NCBI RefSeq assembly: GCF_937981295.1 | Contig: NZ_CALJPC010000079.1 | Coordinates: forward strand, 1 to 64,000 | Direction of reading: 5' to 3' | DNA length: 64,000 nt | Origin: an uncultured Campylobacter sp. | GTDB taxonomy: Bacteria; Campylobacterota; Campylobacteria; Campylobacterales; Campylobacteraceae | Shown: positions 34,956 to 44,742 of the stretch, piece after piece | Numbering within the stretch: position 1 is the first letter of the stretch | How the letters are laid out: each line of letters starts with the position of its first letter | Translations under genes and position numbers: made by a program | Notes under the pieces: model-generated | Told to the model about the DNA's origin: nothing | Databases searched by the model: none | What the model saw: the letters and a program-made list of their open reading frames with translations, nothing else

Positions 34956-35935
34956 CTGCCGCCGCCCTTTAAATTTGCAAAAAATTCCTCGCCAAAGCTC
35001 AAGAAAAACTGCTTTGCCGCGCGGCCGCTACGGCTTGCGCGAAGCATCGCAAACTCACGCGCCTTTGCGTGCAGCTCGTCTAAATTTGCAGCAAAGCTTA
35101 GGCGAAATTCCGCCGCGTTCATACCTTGTGCAGCCGCAAAATAGGCATCTACGATCCCCAAATACTCCCGCATGCTCCCGCCGTAAAAGCTTAGCTGCAG
35201 CCCGAAGCGCTCGCTCAGGCTAATGCGCTCATTCGCCGCGTCGCTTAGGTGCAGCTCGCCGCTACGGATCTGCGCGGCGTCGTTATCGCTTGCGCATTCG
35301 CCTACGATGTGGCGGCGGTTGGATGTCGCATACATCAGCACGTTGCGCGGCGCGCGCTCTAAGGATCCTTCTAGCAGCGGCTTTAGGTGCTTGTAGCCGC
35401 TCTCGCCGAGCTCAAAGCTCAAGTCGTCGCAAAAGATGATAAATTTAAAATTTATTTCGCGGATCGCGTCGATTATATCCGCGAGATAACTCAGATCGTC
35501 TCTACCGATCTCGATGATCTTAAGGCCTTGCGGGATAAATTTAGAAAAAACCGCCTTCGCAAGGCTTGATTTGCCGCAACCGCTCTCGCCCCACAAAAGT
35601 GCGTGGTTGGCGCTTGCGCCGCGCAGGAAGGCGTCAGTGTTTTTTATTAGAGCCGATTTTTGGCTCTCTAGCCCCACGAGCGCGTCAATACCCGTGAAAT
35701 CGATATCACGGACGATCTTTAGCGCCTTTTTGCTCGCGCGAAAGACGGTGGCTTGCACCGTGCGCCAATCAATCGCGCTAAAATCGCTGAAATAAATTTG
35801 CTCGCCAGCGCCGCTCTGTGCATTTTTTAGGACGGCTTGCGGCGCTAAATTTAAACCGCTTGCCGCGTCCAAATTTAACTTTTTGCTCCCGCTTTTGCTC
35901 GCGCTTTTTTTGATATTTTCATCGCAAGTTCGCAT
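34952..35935 (-). CDS. DUF815-family AAA+ ATPase
   Basis: A 327-residue ATP-binding protein of the DUF815 family. The Walker A motif is LLWGESGCGKSSLAKAVF near residues 113-130, Walker B is FIIFCDDLSFE, and LMYATSNRRHIV is the sensor 1 region, all typical. It opens with a 60-residue Ser/Lys-rich leader followed by DWRTVQATVFRASKKALKIV. The function of the family is not established. It overlaps mfd by 17 bases. Confidence 0.88.
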   Translation of the reverse strand: MRTCDENIKKSASKSGSKKLNLDAASGLNLAPQAVLKNAQSGAGEQIYFSDFSAIDWRTVQATVFRASKKALKIVRDIDFTGIDALVGLESQKSALIKNTDAFLRGASANHALLWGESGCGKSSLAKAVFSKFIPQGLKIIEIGRDDLSYLADIIDAIREINFKFIIFCDDLSFELGESGYKHLKPLLEGSLERAPRNVLMYATSNRRHIVGECASDNDAAQIRSGELHLSDAANERISLSERFGLQLSFYGGSMREYLGIVDAYFAAAQGMNAAEFRLSFAANLDELHAKAREFAMLRASRSGRAAKQFFLSFGEEFFANLKGGGR

Positions 35936-38879
35936 TTTTTAGCTCCCTTCGCAGATAGATTAAAATTTCGCTTATCACGTCGTCATCATCGCGCGTCTGC
36001 GCCTTTAATCGCACCTTATCGCCGTTTGCAAGGGTGATCAAGATATTTTCGTCCATGCTCGAAATCACGCGCAAGCCAAGCTTCGTAGCCAAAACCTTGA
36101 TCATCATCACGTCGATGAATTGCTTGGTGTAGACGTCCGCGCGCCCGAAGCGATCCTCGATCTCGCCGAAAATTTCAAGCACTTCGCTCGCCTCGGCGCA
36201 CTTGCTAAGCCGCCTGTAAAGATCTAGGCGCAGGCGATCCTCTCTGATAAATTCCGAGTTCAAAAAGGCGTTTACCGAAATTTTGAGCTCCACGCTTGCA
36301 GCAGCGCTCTTTCTGTTTAGCAGCTTGCCGATTTCTTCTTCGAGCATCTTTAGATAAAGCGAGTAGCCGATCGCTTCGATATGCCCGCTCTGCGCCTCTC
36401 CGAGCAGGTTTCCGCCGCCGCGAATTTCAAGATCGTGATACGCTAGCACCGAGCCGCTGCCCAAAAACGAGTTGCTCTCAAGCGCTACGAGCCGCTTTAG
36501 CGCGTCCTGCGTAAGAGCGGTTTTATCCTCGATCAAAAAGTAGCAAAAGCCCTGTTTGTTGCTGCGTCCGACGCGGCCGCGCAGCTGGTGCAGATCGGCG
36601 ATACCGAATTTATCGGCGTTTTCGATGATGATCGTATTTACGCGCGGCATATGAATGCCGCTTTCTACAATGCTGGTACAAAGCAGCAGATCGTATCCGC
36701 CCGCCACAAATTTTAAAATTTCATCCTCCGTCGTTTTCGCGTCGATCTTGGAGTGTAAAATTAGAATTTTAAGGTTCGGCAAAATTTCAAGCAGTTTCTT
36801 TTTGGCGTTTTGCATCGTCGCGATGTGGTTATGGACGTAAAAAATCTGCCCGCCGCGTCGCAGCTCGCGCGAGATCGCCTCTTTTATGATCTTTTCGTCC
36901 CACTGCTTGACGAAGGTGCGCACGTCCAAGCGGTCCTGCGGCGGACTAAGCAACGTGGAGTAGCTTTTAATCGAGCTTAGCGCCATATTTAGACTGCGCG
37001 GTATCGGAGTGGCAGACATACTAAGCAGGTGCGAGGCGGCGCTTTTCTCTTTGAGCCGCTCCTTTTGCTTAACGCCGAATTTATGCTCCTCATCGATGAT
37101 TATGAGCCCTAAATTTGCGGGGTTTAAATTTAAAAGCGAGTGCGTGCCGACCACGACGATCGCCTCGCCGCTTTGCAGGCGCTTTAAAATTTCACTCTTT
37201 TGCCTCGCGCTGCTAAAGCGATCGAGCTTGAAAACGGGAATTTCAAACTCCCTAAAGCGCTCGCTAAGCGTGGTGTAATGCTGCGAGCTAAGCAACGTCG
37301 TAGGCACGAAAAACAGCACCGAATGGCCGCTGCGGATGCAGGCAAAGATCGCATTCATCGCAACCTCAGTCTTTCCAAAGCCCACGTCTCCGCTAAGTAG
37401 GCGATCCATCACCTTGCCGCTTTGCAGATCCGCCAAAATCGCGCTCACAGCCTTTTGCTGATCGCTCGTGTAGCTAAAACCGCTTGCGCTTAGAAATTTC
37501 GCATAATCCGCGCTTTCGTTTTTGATGACGAGCCCCCGCACCAGCTCGCGCTTGGCCGCCAGCGCGATGATCTTTGAAGCGATCGCAAAGAGCTTTTCGC
37601 GCACTCGCTCTTTGATTTTTGAAAAGCTCGCCCTGCCCAGATGATCCAAGCTCACCGCGCCGCCGCTTGCGACGTAGCGATCGATCTTATTTAGATACTC
37701 TACCGGCAGCAGCAGTTTGTCGCCGCCCTCGTAGAGCAGGGATACAAACTCCTTGCTGCGCCCCATCACCTCGATAAGCTCAAGCCCGTTAAATTTAGCG
37801 ATACCGTGATCTTCGTGCACGACAAAATCGCCCACGTTTAGCTCATCCAGAGCTAGGCTCGATCTTCGCACGCGCTTTTTAGGCGCCGCTTTGTTTAGCG
37901 AAAGGATGATCCGCTCGGCGCTTATTAAATTTACGACGAAATCCTCGCGTAAAATTTCGATATTGCTAAATCCGCCAAGATCAAACGGCGCGAGCAGTGC
38001 GTCGTTTCGCGCGATCAGCGTGATAGCCTCGCTGCGATGAAATTCAAAAAATTCCTGCGACGGCGTCACGGCGAGGTCTTTAAATTTACGCGCCGCGGGC
38101 AGTACCTCGATCGCGTCTAAAAAATCCAAATTGCGCTCGGAAAAAATTTCATCCTTTTTGATCTCATGCAGCAAGACGCAATCAAACGCGCTCACGTAAT
38201 CGACGAAGCCCTCGATAAACCAAAACCCGAGCGAGCCCAGATCGCGCGCTAACGCGTCGCTATCCGCGCGCGATATCTTTTCGCTCACACTCTCAAACTC
38301 GTCCTCGCTTAAATTTGCTAAAAACGGCGCTATCTCGGTCTGCGTAAGCTCATCTTTTTCGCTTTTTTGCGTCGCAACGTCAAAGCGTCTGATGCTCTCG
38401 ACCCTCTCGCCGTCGAGTAGAATTCTAACCGCGCTTTCGCTTCCTACCGAAAAAATATCGATGATCTCGCCACGGAAGCTAACCTCGCCTATGCTTTCGA
38501 CGATATCGCGCACGTCGTATCCCAGGCGTAAAATTTCCTCTTTCAGCTCGCTTAAGTTTAACTCGCTTCCAAATTTTATATTTAGCGGGCGCAGATGGCT
38601 TGCGGTGGGGAGTTTGTTTAGAATCGTGCGGACGGGCGAGATTAAAATTTTTTTGCCGCTTGCTTTGTAAAACGCGCTAAGAGCGGTGCTGATACCCGCA
38701 AGCTCGCCCATGTAGCTGCGCAGATCCTCGCCAAAGCTCGCTCTAAAATCTGGCAGGCAAAAGGCCGCGTAGCCCATAAATTTAAGCACCTGCTCGCACG
38801 CCGCAGCCTCTTTATCGTCCTCGCAGATCAAAAGCTCTTTTTGGTTTTGCAAAAAGTATTCGTAAACCTCGGCTTGCAT
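35919..38879 (-). CDS. mfd: Transcription-repair coupling factor
   Basis: ATP-driven translocase that removes RNA polymerase stalled at DNA lesions and recruits UvrA. In order: a UvrB-like amino part, the RNA-polymerase interaction domain with LNVGDFVVHEDHGIAKFNGL and LLLPVEYLNKIDRYV, then the RecG-like helicase with Walker A LLSGDVGFGKTEVAM, DEEH box LIIIDEEHKFGVKQKERL, ATPIPRSLNMAL and QLRGRVGRSNKQGFCYF, and a TRCF carboxy domain. 986 residues, shorter than the 1148 of E. coli but normal for Campylobacter. One base overlap with the M23 peptidase gene upstream. Confidence 0.96.
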   Translation of the reverse strand: MQAEVYEYFLQNQKELLICEDDKEAAACEQVLKFMGYAAFCLPDFRASFGEDLRSYMGELAGISTALSAFYKASGKKILISPVRTILNKLPTASHLRPLNIKFGSELNLSELKEEILRLGYDVRDIVESIGEVSFRGEIIDIFSVGSESAVRILLDGERVESIRRFDVATQKSEKDELTQTEIAPFLANLSEDEFESVSEKISRADSDALARDLGSLGFWFIEGFVDYVSAFDCVLLHEIKKDEIFSERNLDFLDAIEVLPAARKFKDLAVTPSQEFFEFHRSEAITLIARNDALLAPFDLGGFSNIEILREDFVVNLISAERIILSLNKAAPKKRVRRSSLALDELNVGDFVVHEDHGIAKFNGLELIEVMGRSKEFVSLLYEGGDKLLLPVEYLNKIDRYVASGGAVSLDHLGRASFSKIKERVREKLFAIASKIIALAAKRELVRGLVIKNESADYAKFLSASGFSYTSDQQKAVSAILADLQSGKVMDRLLSGDVGFGKTEVAMNAIFACIRSGHSVLFFVPTTLLSSQHYTTLSERFREFEIPVFKLDRFSSARQKSEILKRLQSGEAIVVVGTHSLLNLNPANLGLIIIDEEHKFGVKQKERLKEKSAASHLLSMSATPIPRSLNMALSSIKSYSTLLSPPQDRLDVRTFVKQWDEKIIKEAISRELRRGGQIFYVHNHIATMQNAKKKLLEILPNLKILILHSKIDAKTTEDEILKFVAGGYDLLLCTSIVESGIHMPRVNTIIIENADKFGIADLHQLRGRVGRSNKQGFCYFLIEDKTALTQDALKRLVALESNSFLGSGSVLAYHDLEIRGGGNLLGEAQSGHIEAIGYSLYLKMLEEEIGKLLNRKSAAASVELKISVNAFLNSEFIREDRLRLDLYRRLSKCAEASEVLEIFGEIEDRFGRADVYTKQFIDVMMIKVLATKLGLRVISSMDENILITLANGDKVRLKAQTRDDDDVISEILIYLRRELKNANLR

Positions 38880-39784
38880 TATTTAAACCTTTCGATCTGG
38901 TGCTGCACGACGTTTGCGATCTCCTGCCACGATACGTTAGGCTCCAAGGTCGAGATATTTTTGAAATTCTGCGCGTTCCAGCTCATAAAATTTGCAGGAT
39001 CAACGCTTTGAGCTAAAAACCTAACTTCGTAATGCAGGTGCGGGCCGGTACTGTAGCCGGTGTTGCCGCTATAGCCGATGAGATCGCCCTTTTTAACCCA
39101 AGAACCGGGCGTTACGACCGCAGAGCTAAGGTGGCCGTAGCGGGTCTCAAAGCCGTAATTGTGTGATAGAATCACTAAAATTCCATATCCGCTGCCACTG
39201 CCGCCTGCAAACTGCACGAAGCCCTCTGCCGTCGCAAACACCGGAGTGCCCTCGCTTGCTCGCAAGTCAATGCCGTGGTGCATCCTCATAACGCCGCTGA
39301 TTGGATGAGTGCGCATCCCAAAAGGGCTAGTGACGCCGCGATACTGCATCGGAAGTCCATTAGGCACAGCGCTAAGAATCGCGCTCGCCGTTTTTTCGCT
39401 AGCTGCGATATGCGCGCCGGAGCCCTTTTTACGCTCCTTTTTCATCTCATTCATCGCAAGCATTACCTGGATATCACTATCTAGCCCGCCTCCATCGTCT
39501 TCGCGTCCATCCAGCTTGGCAAGCACCTCCTCATTTTTGCCCTCAAGGGCGATATTTTGCTCTTTTAGCGCGAGATTTTCAGCGTATAGGGTTTTGTTTA
39601 GCTCTTTTAAATTTGATCGGTCGCTCGCGAGTTTAAAGATCGCAAAAAACAGAACGAGCAGAAAAATTACAAAAAACGCGGATAAAATTTTAAGTTGAAA
39701 TCTAAAATTTTCGCCAAAATACAGCGTCTTGGTGCCAAAGTGATCGCTTAGGGTAAGTTTAGTTTTAGCCACGGCGCGCCTCAA
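38879..39784 (-). CDS. M23-family metallopeptidase, membrane-anchored
   Basis: A periplasmic peptidoglycan endopeptidase candidate. One membrane helix (about residues 33-52) is followed by a coiled coil (about 55-95, LKELNKTLYAENLALKEQN) and the LytM domain with GMRTHPISGVMRMHHGIDLR and YGHLSSAV...GPHLHYEVR, giving the HxxxD and HxH zinc ligands. Such proteins shape the helical cell of Campylobacter and Helicobacter (Csd/Pgp type). The ATG at 39784 overlaps folC by 20 bases; a GTG at 39772 would give the 8-base overlap seen elsewhere and is a real alternative. Confidence 0.88.
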   Translation of the reverse strand: MRRAVAKTKLTLSDHFGTKTLYFGENFRFQLKILSAFFVIFLLVLFFAIFKLASDRSNLKELNKTLYAENLALKEQNIALEGKNEEVLAKLDGREDDGGGLDSDIQVMLAMNEMKKERKKGSGAHIAASEKTASAILSAVPNGLPMQYRGVTSPFGMRTHPISGVMRMHHGIDLRASEGTPVFATAEGFVQFAGGSGSGYGILVILSHNYGFETRYGHLSSAVVTPGSWVKKGDLIGYSGNTGYSTGPHLHYEVRFLAQSVDPANFMSWNAQNFKNISTLEPNVSWQEIANVVQHQIERFK

Positions 39785-41408
39785 GCCATAAAATGAAATT
39801 TTCTACCAAATGAAACGAGCCGAAAACCAAATACTCCTCGTCCGCTCTAAGCTCGCCGCGAAACGGCGAATGCGGAATTTTAAGCGCGTCAAGCGCACGG
39901 GTTATCGCCTCTGCCGCCATTTCGCGATCCGCAACCTCGTAGTTAAAGATCTCCACGCGCTCTACCACGGGCGCTAAAGTCCGCAGCACCGCAGCCACGT
40001 CCTTATCGGCAAAAGCATTGTAAATCAGCACGATTTTTTTGCCTCCGTAGATTTCGGTAATTTCGCGGGCTGCTTGCTGCGCCGCAAGCTCGTTGTGCCC
40101 GACGTCCACGCGTAAATTTGGCGCCAAAACTTCCATCCTGCCGCGTAAATTTAGAGGCCGCAGCTGTGAAATTTCAAATTTCAAATTTAAAAATTTCATC
40201 GCGGCAAGCGCTAGGGCTAAATTTGAAATTTGAAATTTAGGCAGATTATTGTGCGCGCAAAACTCCGCGATCTGCGCTTGCTCGCTCTTGCTTAAAAGCT
40301 CTGTTGCAAACCTCAAATGAGTTCCTTTTTGCTCTGCGATCTGCCTTGCGATACGAAGCGGAACCTCGCTCATCTCATCGCTTAAAATCGCCGCTTGCTG
40401 CATCGTAATGAGCTTGGTGTGGGCGATCTGCTCTAGATTTTGTCCTAGCATACCCAAATGATCGGTGCCGATCGGTGTAAAAAGCGACAGCGTGCGTCCA
40501 AAGCTCGACGTAGCGTCAAACTCGCCACCCATCCCCGCCTCGATCACGCAGTAATCGCAATCCCTAAAAAGCACTGCCGCCGCAAGCGTGAGATACTCGA
40601 AATACGACAGGCTATCTTTAAACTCCGCGGGCAAGCTCTCTTGCAAAAACTCATGCGCGAAATCAAGCTCCTCATCCATAGCATCGCGCCCTAGCGAAAT
40701 GGGAGGCGAGCTTTGAGCGGATTTGGAATTTGATCTTAGCTGAGATTTAAAATTTTGCTCCGGCGAGAAATTGAAATTTTGCTCAGACGTCGATTTGAGA
40801 TTTTGCGAATTCCATAAATTTTGCGTAGAAGCAGAATTTTGCGTATCGATCGAATTTCGCGCGATGAAATTATGCTTGCTACAAAAATTTTGCGTGGTAT
40901 AAACGGAGTTCTGCAGGGCGGAATTCTGCTCACCATGCGAATCCTGCATGGTGATAAAATCCTGCGTGGTGGAATTTTGCAAATTAGAAATAGAAATTTG
41001 AGAGGCGGAATTTTCTCCGCTCGCAAAATTTTGCATCTTTACGGAATTTTGTTTTTCCGTAAAATTTGACGCCGAAGCGGAATTTTGCTCGTTTTTAAAA
41101 TTTGAAGCACCTGAATTTAACGCAAAAACGGGGCTTTGCGCGATGTGTCCGCCTAGATAGATGCGCTCGTTGAGCTTAAAAACGTGCGGACTGGTGTAGT
41201 GCCCGACGTTAAAGCCCGCTGCGGCGATCGCGTTAGCCAAAAACCGCCCGGTGCTGCCCTTGCCGTTGGTGCCGATGATCTGAATGACATTTCTGAGCGG
41301 AATTTTATCTTTAATGGCAGCATATGCCCGCGGGAAGCGCTCGTAGTCGATTTTTTTGTAATAAATCGGACGATTTTGCAAAAATTCTTTAATGCTGCGC
41401 CCGCTCAA
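39765..41408 (-). CDS. folC: Folylpolyglutamate synthase / dihydrofolate synthase with a large Q/N/S-rich insertion
   Basis: Mur-ligase-type enzyme that glutamylates (dihydro)folate. The ATP loop is IIGTNGKGSTGRF near residue 46; YTSPHVFKLNERIYL, SYFEYLTLAAAVLF, IEAGMGGEFDATSSF and TPIGTDHLGMLG are conserved. About 150 residues (roughly 92-240) rich in Gln, Asn and Ser are inserted after NERIYLGG, where normal proteins have a short loop, so the protein is much longer than the usual 390-430. The start is uncertain: TTG 41408 fits the length of relatives, while an ATG at 41468 would overlap lptE by 80 bases. The catalytic core looks intact. Confidence 0.88.
   Translation of the reverse strand: MSGRSIKEFLQNRPIYYKKIDYERFPRAYAAIKDKIPLRNVIQIIGTNGKGSTGRFLANAIAAAGFNVGHYTSPHVFKLNERIYLGGHIAQSPVFALNSGASNFKNEQNSASASNFTEKQNSVKMQNFASGENSASQISISNLQNSTTQDFITMQDSHGEQNSALQNSVYTTQNFCSKHNFIARNSIDTQNSASTQNLWNSQNLKSTSEQNFNFSPEQNFKSQLRSNSKSAQSSPPISLGRDAMDEELDFAHEFLQESLPAEFKDSLSYFEYLTLAAAVLFRDCDYCVIEAGMGGEFDATSSFGRTLSLFTPIGTDHLGMLGQNLEQIAHTKLITMQQAAILSDEMSEVPLRIARQIAEQKGTHLRFATELLSKSEQAQIAEFCAHNNLPKFQISNLALALAAMKFLNLKFEISQLRPLNLRGRMEVLAPNLRVDVGHNELAAQQAAREITEIYGGKKIVLIYNAFADKDVAAVLRTLAPVVERVEIFNYEVADREMAAEAITRALDALKIPHSPFRGELRADEEYLVFGSFHLVENFILWLEARRG
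40690..41110 (-). repeat. Low-complexity repeat inside folC built on an ATTTTGC-like word
   Basis: On the plus strand the word ATTTTGC or a close variant recurs at 40752, 40776, 40800, 40818, 40836 and (as ATTTCGC) 40854: spacings of 24, 24, 18, 18 and 18 bases, continuing more loosely to about 41090. On the coding strand each copy gives Gln-Asn followed by Phe or Ser. All copies are in frame and no stop is created. It looks like slippage or duplication of 18- and 24-base units rather than an inserted foreign domain. Confidence 0.7.
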
Positions 41409-41928
41409 GTCTGAATCCCCTAATCGCAAGCGCCGAAATAAACTCGTCAAACGCCTGCGCGGAGGCATTTTCGATCGCCTTGTAGCGGTCCTTATCGCTA
41501 ATGATCGAGCTCGTATCGTAACTATTTTTGACTAGGCGGCTAACTTTAAAATCGTAATCGCCCACGCAATCCTTGCTGAAAACCTCGCCATTTTTAAGCT
41601 TGGTGCTAAAATTTACGATGAGATTCGCACGGTAGCTAGTGACATAGCCGAACTGATCGTATGAAAGCTCGCTAAAGCTTAGGCTTTTTATGCTCGCTAC
41701 TACGATCGTCTGCGCCGAGTTTTTATCCGAAAGGCTCATCCCTAGGCGCTGGACTATACCCTGTCTGATCGCATCTTTGATAGCGACGGTGTTTTGCGGA
41801 TCAGTTTTGCTCATCATCACATCCACAAATACGCTTCCACTCATCGTCTCTTTCGCGATCCTCGAAACGGGCTTGTAGCCGCATCCGATTAAAAAAATCA
41901 AACAAAAAACGGTTAAAACTCTTCTCAT
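41389..41928 (-). CDS. lptE: LPS assembly lipoprotein, LptE-like
   Basis: A 179-residue outer-membrane lipoprotein. The signal peptide MRRVLTVFCLIFLIGCGYKP carries the lipobox LIGC with Cys16 as the lipidated residue. The rest has VFVDVMMSKTDPQ and a mixed alpha/beta pattern as in LptE/RlpB and the DUF400-like relatives common in Campylobacter. It lies next to leuS, as lptE does in many bacteria. It should plug the LptD barrel. The start ATG is preceded by AGGCGAAG. Assignment is by position and lipoprotein features more than by strong motifs. Confidence 0.7.
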   Translation of the reverse strand: MRRVLTVFCLIFLIGCGYKPVSRIAKETMSGSVFVDVMMSKTDPQNTVAIKDAIRQGIVQRLGMSLSDKNSAQTIVVASIKSLSFSELSYDQFGYVTSYRANLIVNFSTKLKNGEVFSKDCVGDYDFKVSRLVKNSYDTSSIISDKDRYKAIENASAQAFDEFISALAIRGFRLERAQH

Positions 41929-41934
41929 CTTCGC

Positions 41935-44382
41935 CTACTTTATCACCAAATTTACGAGCTTATTTTTGACATAAATTTCTTTTACGATGCTCTTGCCCTC
42001 TAACCATTTGGCGCAATTCTGCTTTGCAAGGCTTAAAATTTTGCCCTCGCTTAGGCCCGCATCCGCTTCGAACTCGGCGCGCTTTTTTCCGTTAATCGTG
42101 ACGGCAAGTTTAATAGTATCGCTTTCGAATACCTCTTCGCAAACTCTCAGCTCGCCGAAATTTCGTCTTTTAAACAGCTTCTCGCTAAGCTCGGCGCAGA
42201 TGTGCGGCACAATAGGCTCGAGCAAGTTTAAAATCACAAAGTAACCCTCAGTAAATACGTCTTTGTTGCTCTGCGTATTTAGCGCATTTAGCGCCTCCAT
42301 ACACGCGGCGATTAGGGTATTAAAAGCAAAGCTGCTCTCATAAACCTGCTGCGACTTCTTAAGCGCCTCGTAAACTTTGAGGCGGGCGTATTTTTCCTCT
42401 TTATTTAAAGCGGCGTGGTCGATCTGCGGAATTTTATCCGTAGCATAAGCGTTTTCGGCGCGATCGTAGAGGCGGCTAAGAAATTTATACGCGCCCTCTA
42501 CCGCGCTGTCGTTCCACTCAAGCTCCTTTTGCGGCGGCGCGGCAAAAAGTATAAAAAGCCTCGCCGTATCGGCGCCGTAAGTCTCGATAATGTCGTCCGG
42601 ATCGACGGTGTTTCCTTTGCTTTTGCTCATCTTTGCGCCATCTTTTAGCACCATGCCCTGGGTTAGCAGCCGCTCAAACGGCTCGCTATCGCGCAGATAG
42701 CCTATGTCGCGAAGAGCCTTTTGGAAAAATCTCGCATACAAAAGGTGCAGGATCGCGTGCTCGATGCCGCCTATATATTGATCGACGTTCATCCAATAAT
42801 TCACGCTTTGCTCGTCAAACGCCCGCTGCTGCCACGTCCGCTCGTCGCTTGCGTAGCGCGCGAAATACCACGAGCTTTCAAAAAATGTATCGAGCGTGTC
42901 GGTCTCGCGCACCCCGTCGCCGCCGCATTTAGGGCATTTGCAAAACTTCCAGCTAGGATGCGCGTCGAGCGGATTGCCTTTGCCGGTGATCTTAATATCC
43001 TGCGGAAGCTCTACGGGCAAATTTGAAATTTCCTCGCTTACCAGCCCGCATTTTGAGCAGTGGATCATCGGGATCGGCGCGCCCCAGTAGCGCTGGCGGC
43101 TTACCCCCCAATCGCGCAGTTTAAAATTTACCACGCGGCGTCCGAGCTTTAACTCCTCAAATTTTGAGATAACGGCGCTTTTTGCCTTCTCGCTATCCAT
43201 GCCGCTAAATTCCGCGGAATTTACCAAAACTCCGCTCTCTACGTAGGCTTTGCCGGCGTCGTGATCGCCGCTTTTAGGAGCGATGCTTTGAATGATCGGC
43301 AGGTTAAATTTCTTCGCAAACTCGAAGTCTCTCTCATCGTGCGCAGGCACAGCCATAACCGCACCGCCGCCGTATTCTGCTAGGACGAAATTCGCAGTCC
43401 AAACGGGGATTTTTTTGCCGCTTAACGGATGAAGCACGCTGATTCCGAGGCTCACGCCGTCTTTATCGCTTGCTTGGCGCTCACGCGGGCTTTGATTTAA
43501 AATTTCTCTCACCTTCGCCGTAGCTTCCACGTCGAGTAAGCCTTCATCCAAAAGCCTCTTTACAACCTCATGCTCCGGCGCAAGCGCCGCGTAGCTCATA
43601 CCGTAAATCGTATCGGGGCGCGTCGTAAAGACCTTAAAGCCCTCGATGCCGCCAAGTTTGGCGCTGCTTTGCTCGTCAAATTTAAAGCTAAATTCCAAAC
43701 CCTCGCTGCGTCCGATCCAGTTTTCCTGCATCGTAAGCACCTGAGCGGGCCACTTGCCCTCAAGCTGTTTTAGGCAATCCAAAAGCTCCTGCGCGTAGGC
43801 GGTGATTTTTAGGTAGTAGCCAGGCATCTGCTTTTGCACGACCTCATTGCCGCAGCGCCAGCACCTGCCCTCCTCAACCTGCTCGTTGGCAAGAACCGTC
43901 TGATCGTGCTCGCACCAATTTACCACGGCGCTTTTTCTGTAGATGAGTCCTTTTTCAAAAAGTTTGATGAAAAATTCCTGCTCCCAGCGCGTGTAAAGCG
44001 GATCGGAGGTGGCGAGCATGCGACGCTTTGAGAAGCTAAAGCCCAGGCGGTGCAGCTCGTTTTTCATATAATCGATATTTTCATAGGTCCAAGCTCTGGG
44101 ATGGGTGCCGTGTTTGATCGCCGCGTTTTCTGCTGGCATGCCGAAGCTGTCAAAGCCGATCGGCTGAAGCACGTTGTATCCGCGCAGCCTGTAGTAGCGG
44201 CTCAAAGCGTCGCCGATGCTGTAGTTTCGCACATGCCCCATATGGATGCGGCCGCTTGGATAGGGAAACATCGAAAGGATATATTTTTTAGGCAGGCTAT
44301 AATCGTCCTTAGGCTCGAAAACCCCTTCATCGTCCCAAATTTTCTGCCATTTAAGCTCAATACTTTTACTATCGTAAGGCAT
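41935..44382 (-). CDS. leuS: Leucyl-tRNA synthetase
   Basis: Class I synthetase of 815 residues. The HIGH box appears as FPYPSGRIHMGHVRNYSIGD, the CP1 editing domain has FTTRPDTIYGMSY and GGGAVMAVPAHDERDFEFA, a zinc-binding pair of CxxC groups is seen (WCEHDQTVL... CWRCG), and KMSKS reads GAKMSKSKGNTVDPDDII. The length is normal for the bacterial enzyme of this class. AGGAG sits seven bases before the ATG. Confidence 0.97.
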   Translation of the reverse strand: MPYDSKSIELKWQKIWDDEGVFEPKDDYSLPKKYILSMFPYPSGRIHMGHVRNYSIGDALSRYYRLRGYNVLQPIGFDSFGMPAENAAIKHGTHPRAWTYENIDYMKNELHRLGFSFSKRRMLATSDPLYTRWEQEFFIKLFEKGLIYRKSAVVNWCEHDQTVLANEQVEEGRCWRCGNEVVQKQMPGYYLKITAYAQELLDCLKQLEGKWPAQVLTMQENWIGRSEGLEFSFKFDEQSSAKLGGIEGFKVFTTRPDTIYGMSYAALAPEHEVVKRLLDEGLLDVEATAKVREILNQSPRERQASDKDGVSLGISVLHPLSGKKIPVWTANFVLAEYGGGAVMAVPAHDERDFEFAKKFNLPIIQSIAPKSGDHDAGKAYVESGVLVNSAEFSGMDSEKAKSAVISKFEELKLGRRVVNFKLRDWGVSRQRYWGAPIPMIHCSKCGLVSEEISNLPVELPQDIKITGKGNPLDAHPSWKFCKCPKCGGDGVRETDTLDTFFESSWYFARYASDERTWQQRAFDEQSVNYWMNVDQYIGGIEHAILHLLYARFFQKALRDIGYLRDSEPFERLLTQGMVLKDGAKMSKSKGNTVDPDDIIETYGADTARLFILFAAPPQKELEWNDSAVEGAYKFLSRLYDRAENAYATDKIPQIDHAALNKEEKYARLKVYEALKKSQQVYESSFAFNTLIAACMEALNALNTQSNKDVFTEGYFVILNLLEPIVPHICAELSEKLFKRRNFGELRVCEEVFESDTIKLAVTINGKKRAEFEADAGLSEGKILSLAKQNCAKWLEGKSIVKEIYVKNKLVNLVIK

Positions 44383-44391
44383 TTTGCGCTC

Positions 44392-44733
44392 CTAGAATTC
44401 GTCTTTGGTTTTTGCCGACTCAATCGCTATTAAAATTAGCGAGAAAAAGTTTGCAAGTAGCGCGCCGATCGCAAGCGAGGTCACGATCGACAAATCTCCC
44501 GGCGCTACTACAATCAAAACGAACGCCGGTATGAGATGCAGATCCGCGACGAGCGAGCTTGCAAAAAGCTCAGCTGCTAGCATATTTCGCACGCCTACCT
44601 TCAAAAGCGTCGAGACCGCATTTACGCTGGTTGCTATGAAAAGTAAAATTTCATTCTTCTCATACAAAAACCCGCCTATCGTAGTCATACTCATCAGCGC
44701 AAAAAATATGTAAATTACCCTTCCCCAGTTCAT
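44392..44733 (-). CDS. Conserved membrane protein, DUF6394 type
   Basis: A 113-residue protein with three or four membrane helices, starting MNWGRVIYIFFALMSMTTIG and including ATSVNAVSTLLKVGVRNMLA. It is conserved next to leuS and secF in epsilonproteobacteria, but its job is unknown. AAGGATAG precedes the ATG; the gaps to secF and leuS are 9 bases each. Confidence 0.82.
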   Translation of the reverse strand: MNWGRVIYIFFALMSMTTIGGFLYEKNEILLFIATSVNAVSTLLKVGVRNMLAAELFASSLVADLHLIPAFVLIVVAPGDLSIVTSLAIGALLANFFSLILIAIESAKTKDEF

Positions 44734-44742
44734 CTTCTATCC

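Noticed and set aside
40690..41110. Regular repeats in folC that look at first like a CRISPR array or an inserted element
   Set aside because: Units are 18 or 24 bases, degenerate, with no conserved repeat/unique spacer split, and they stay in the folC frame. No cas gene is near.
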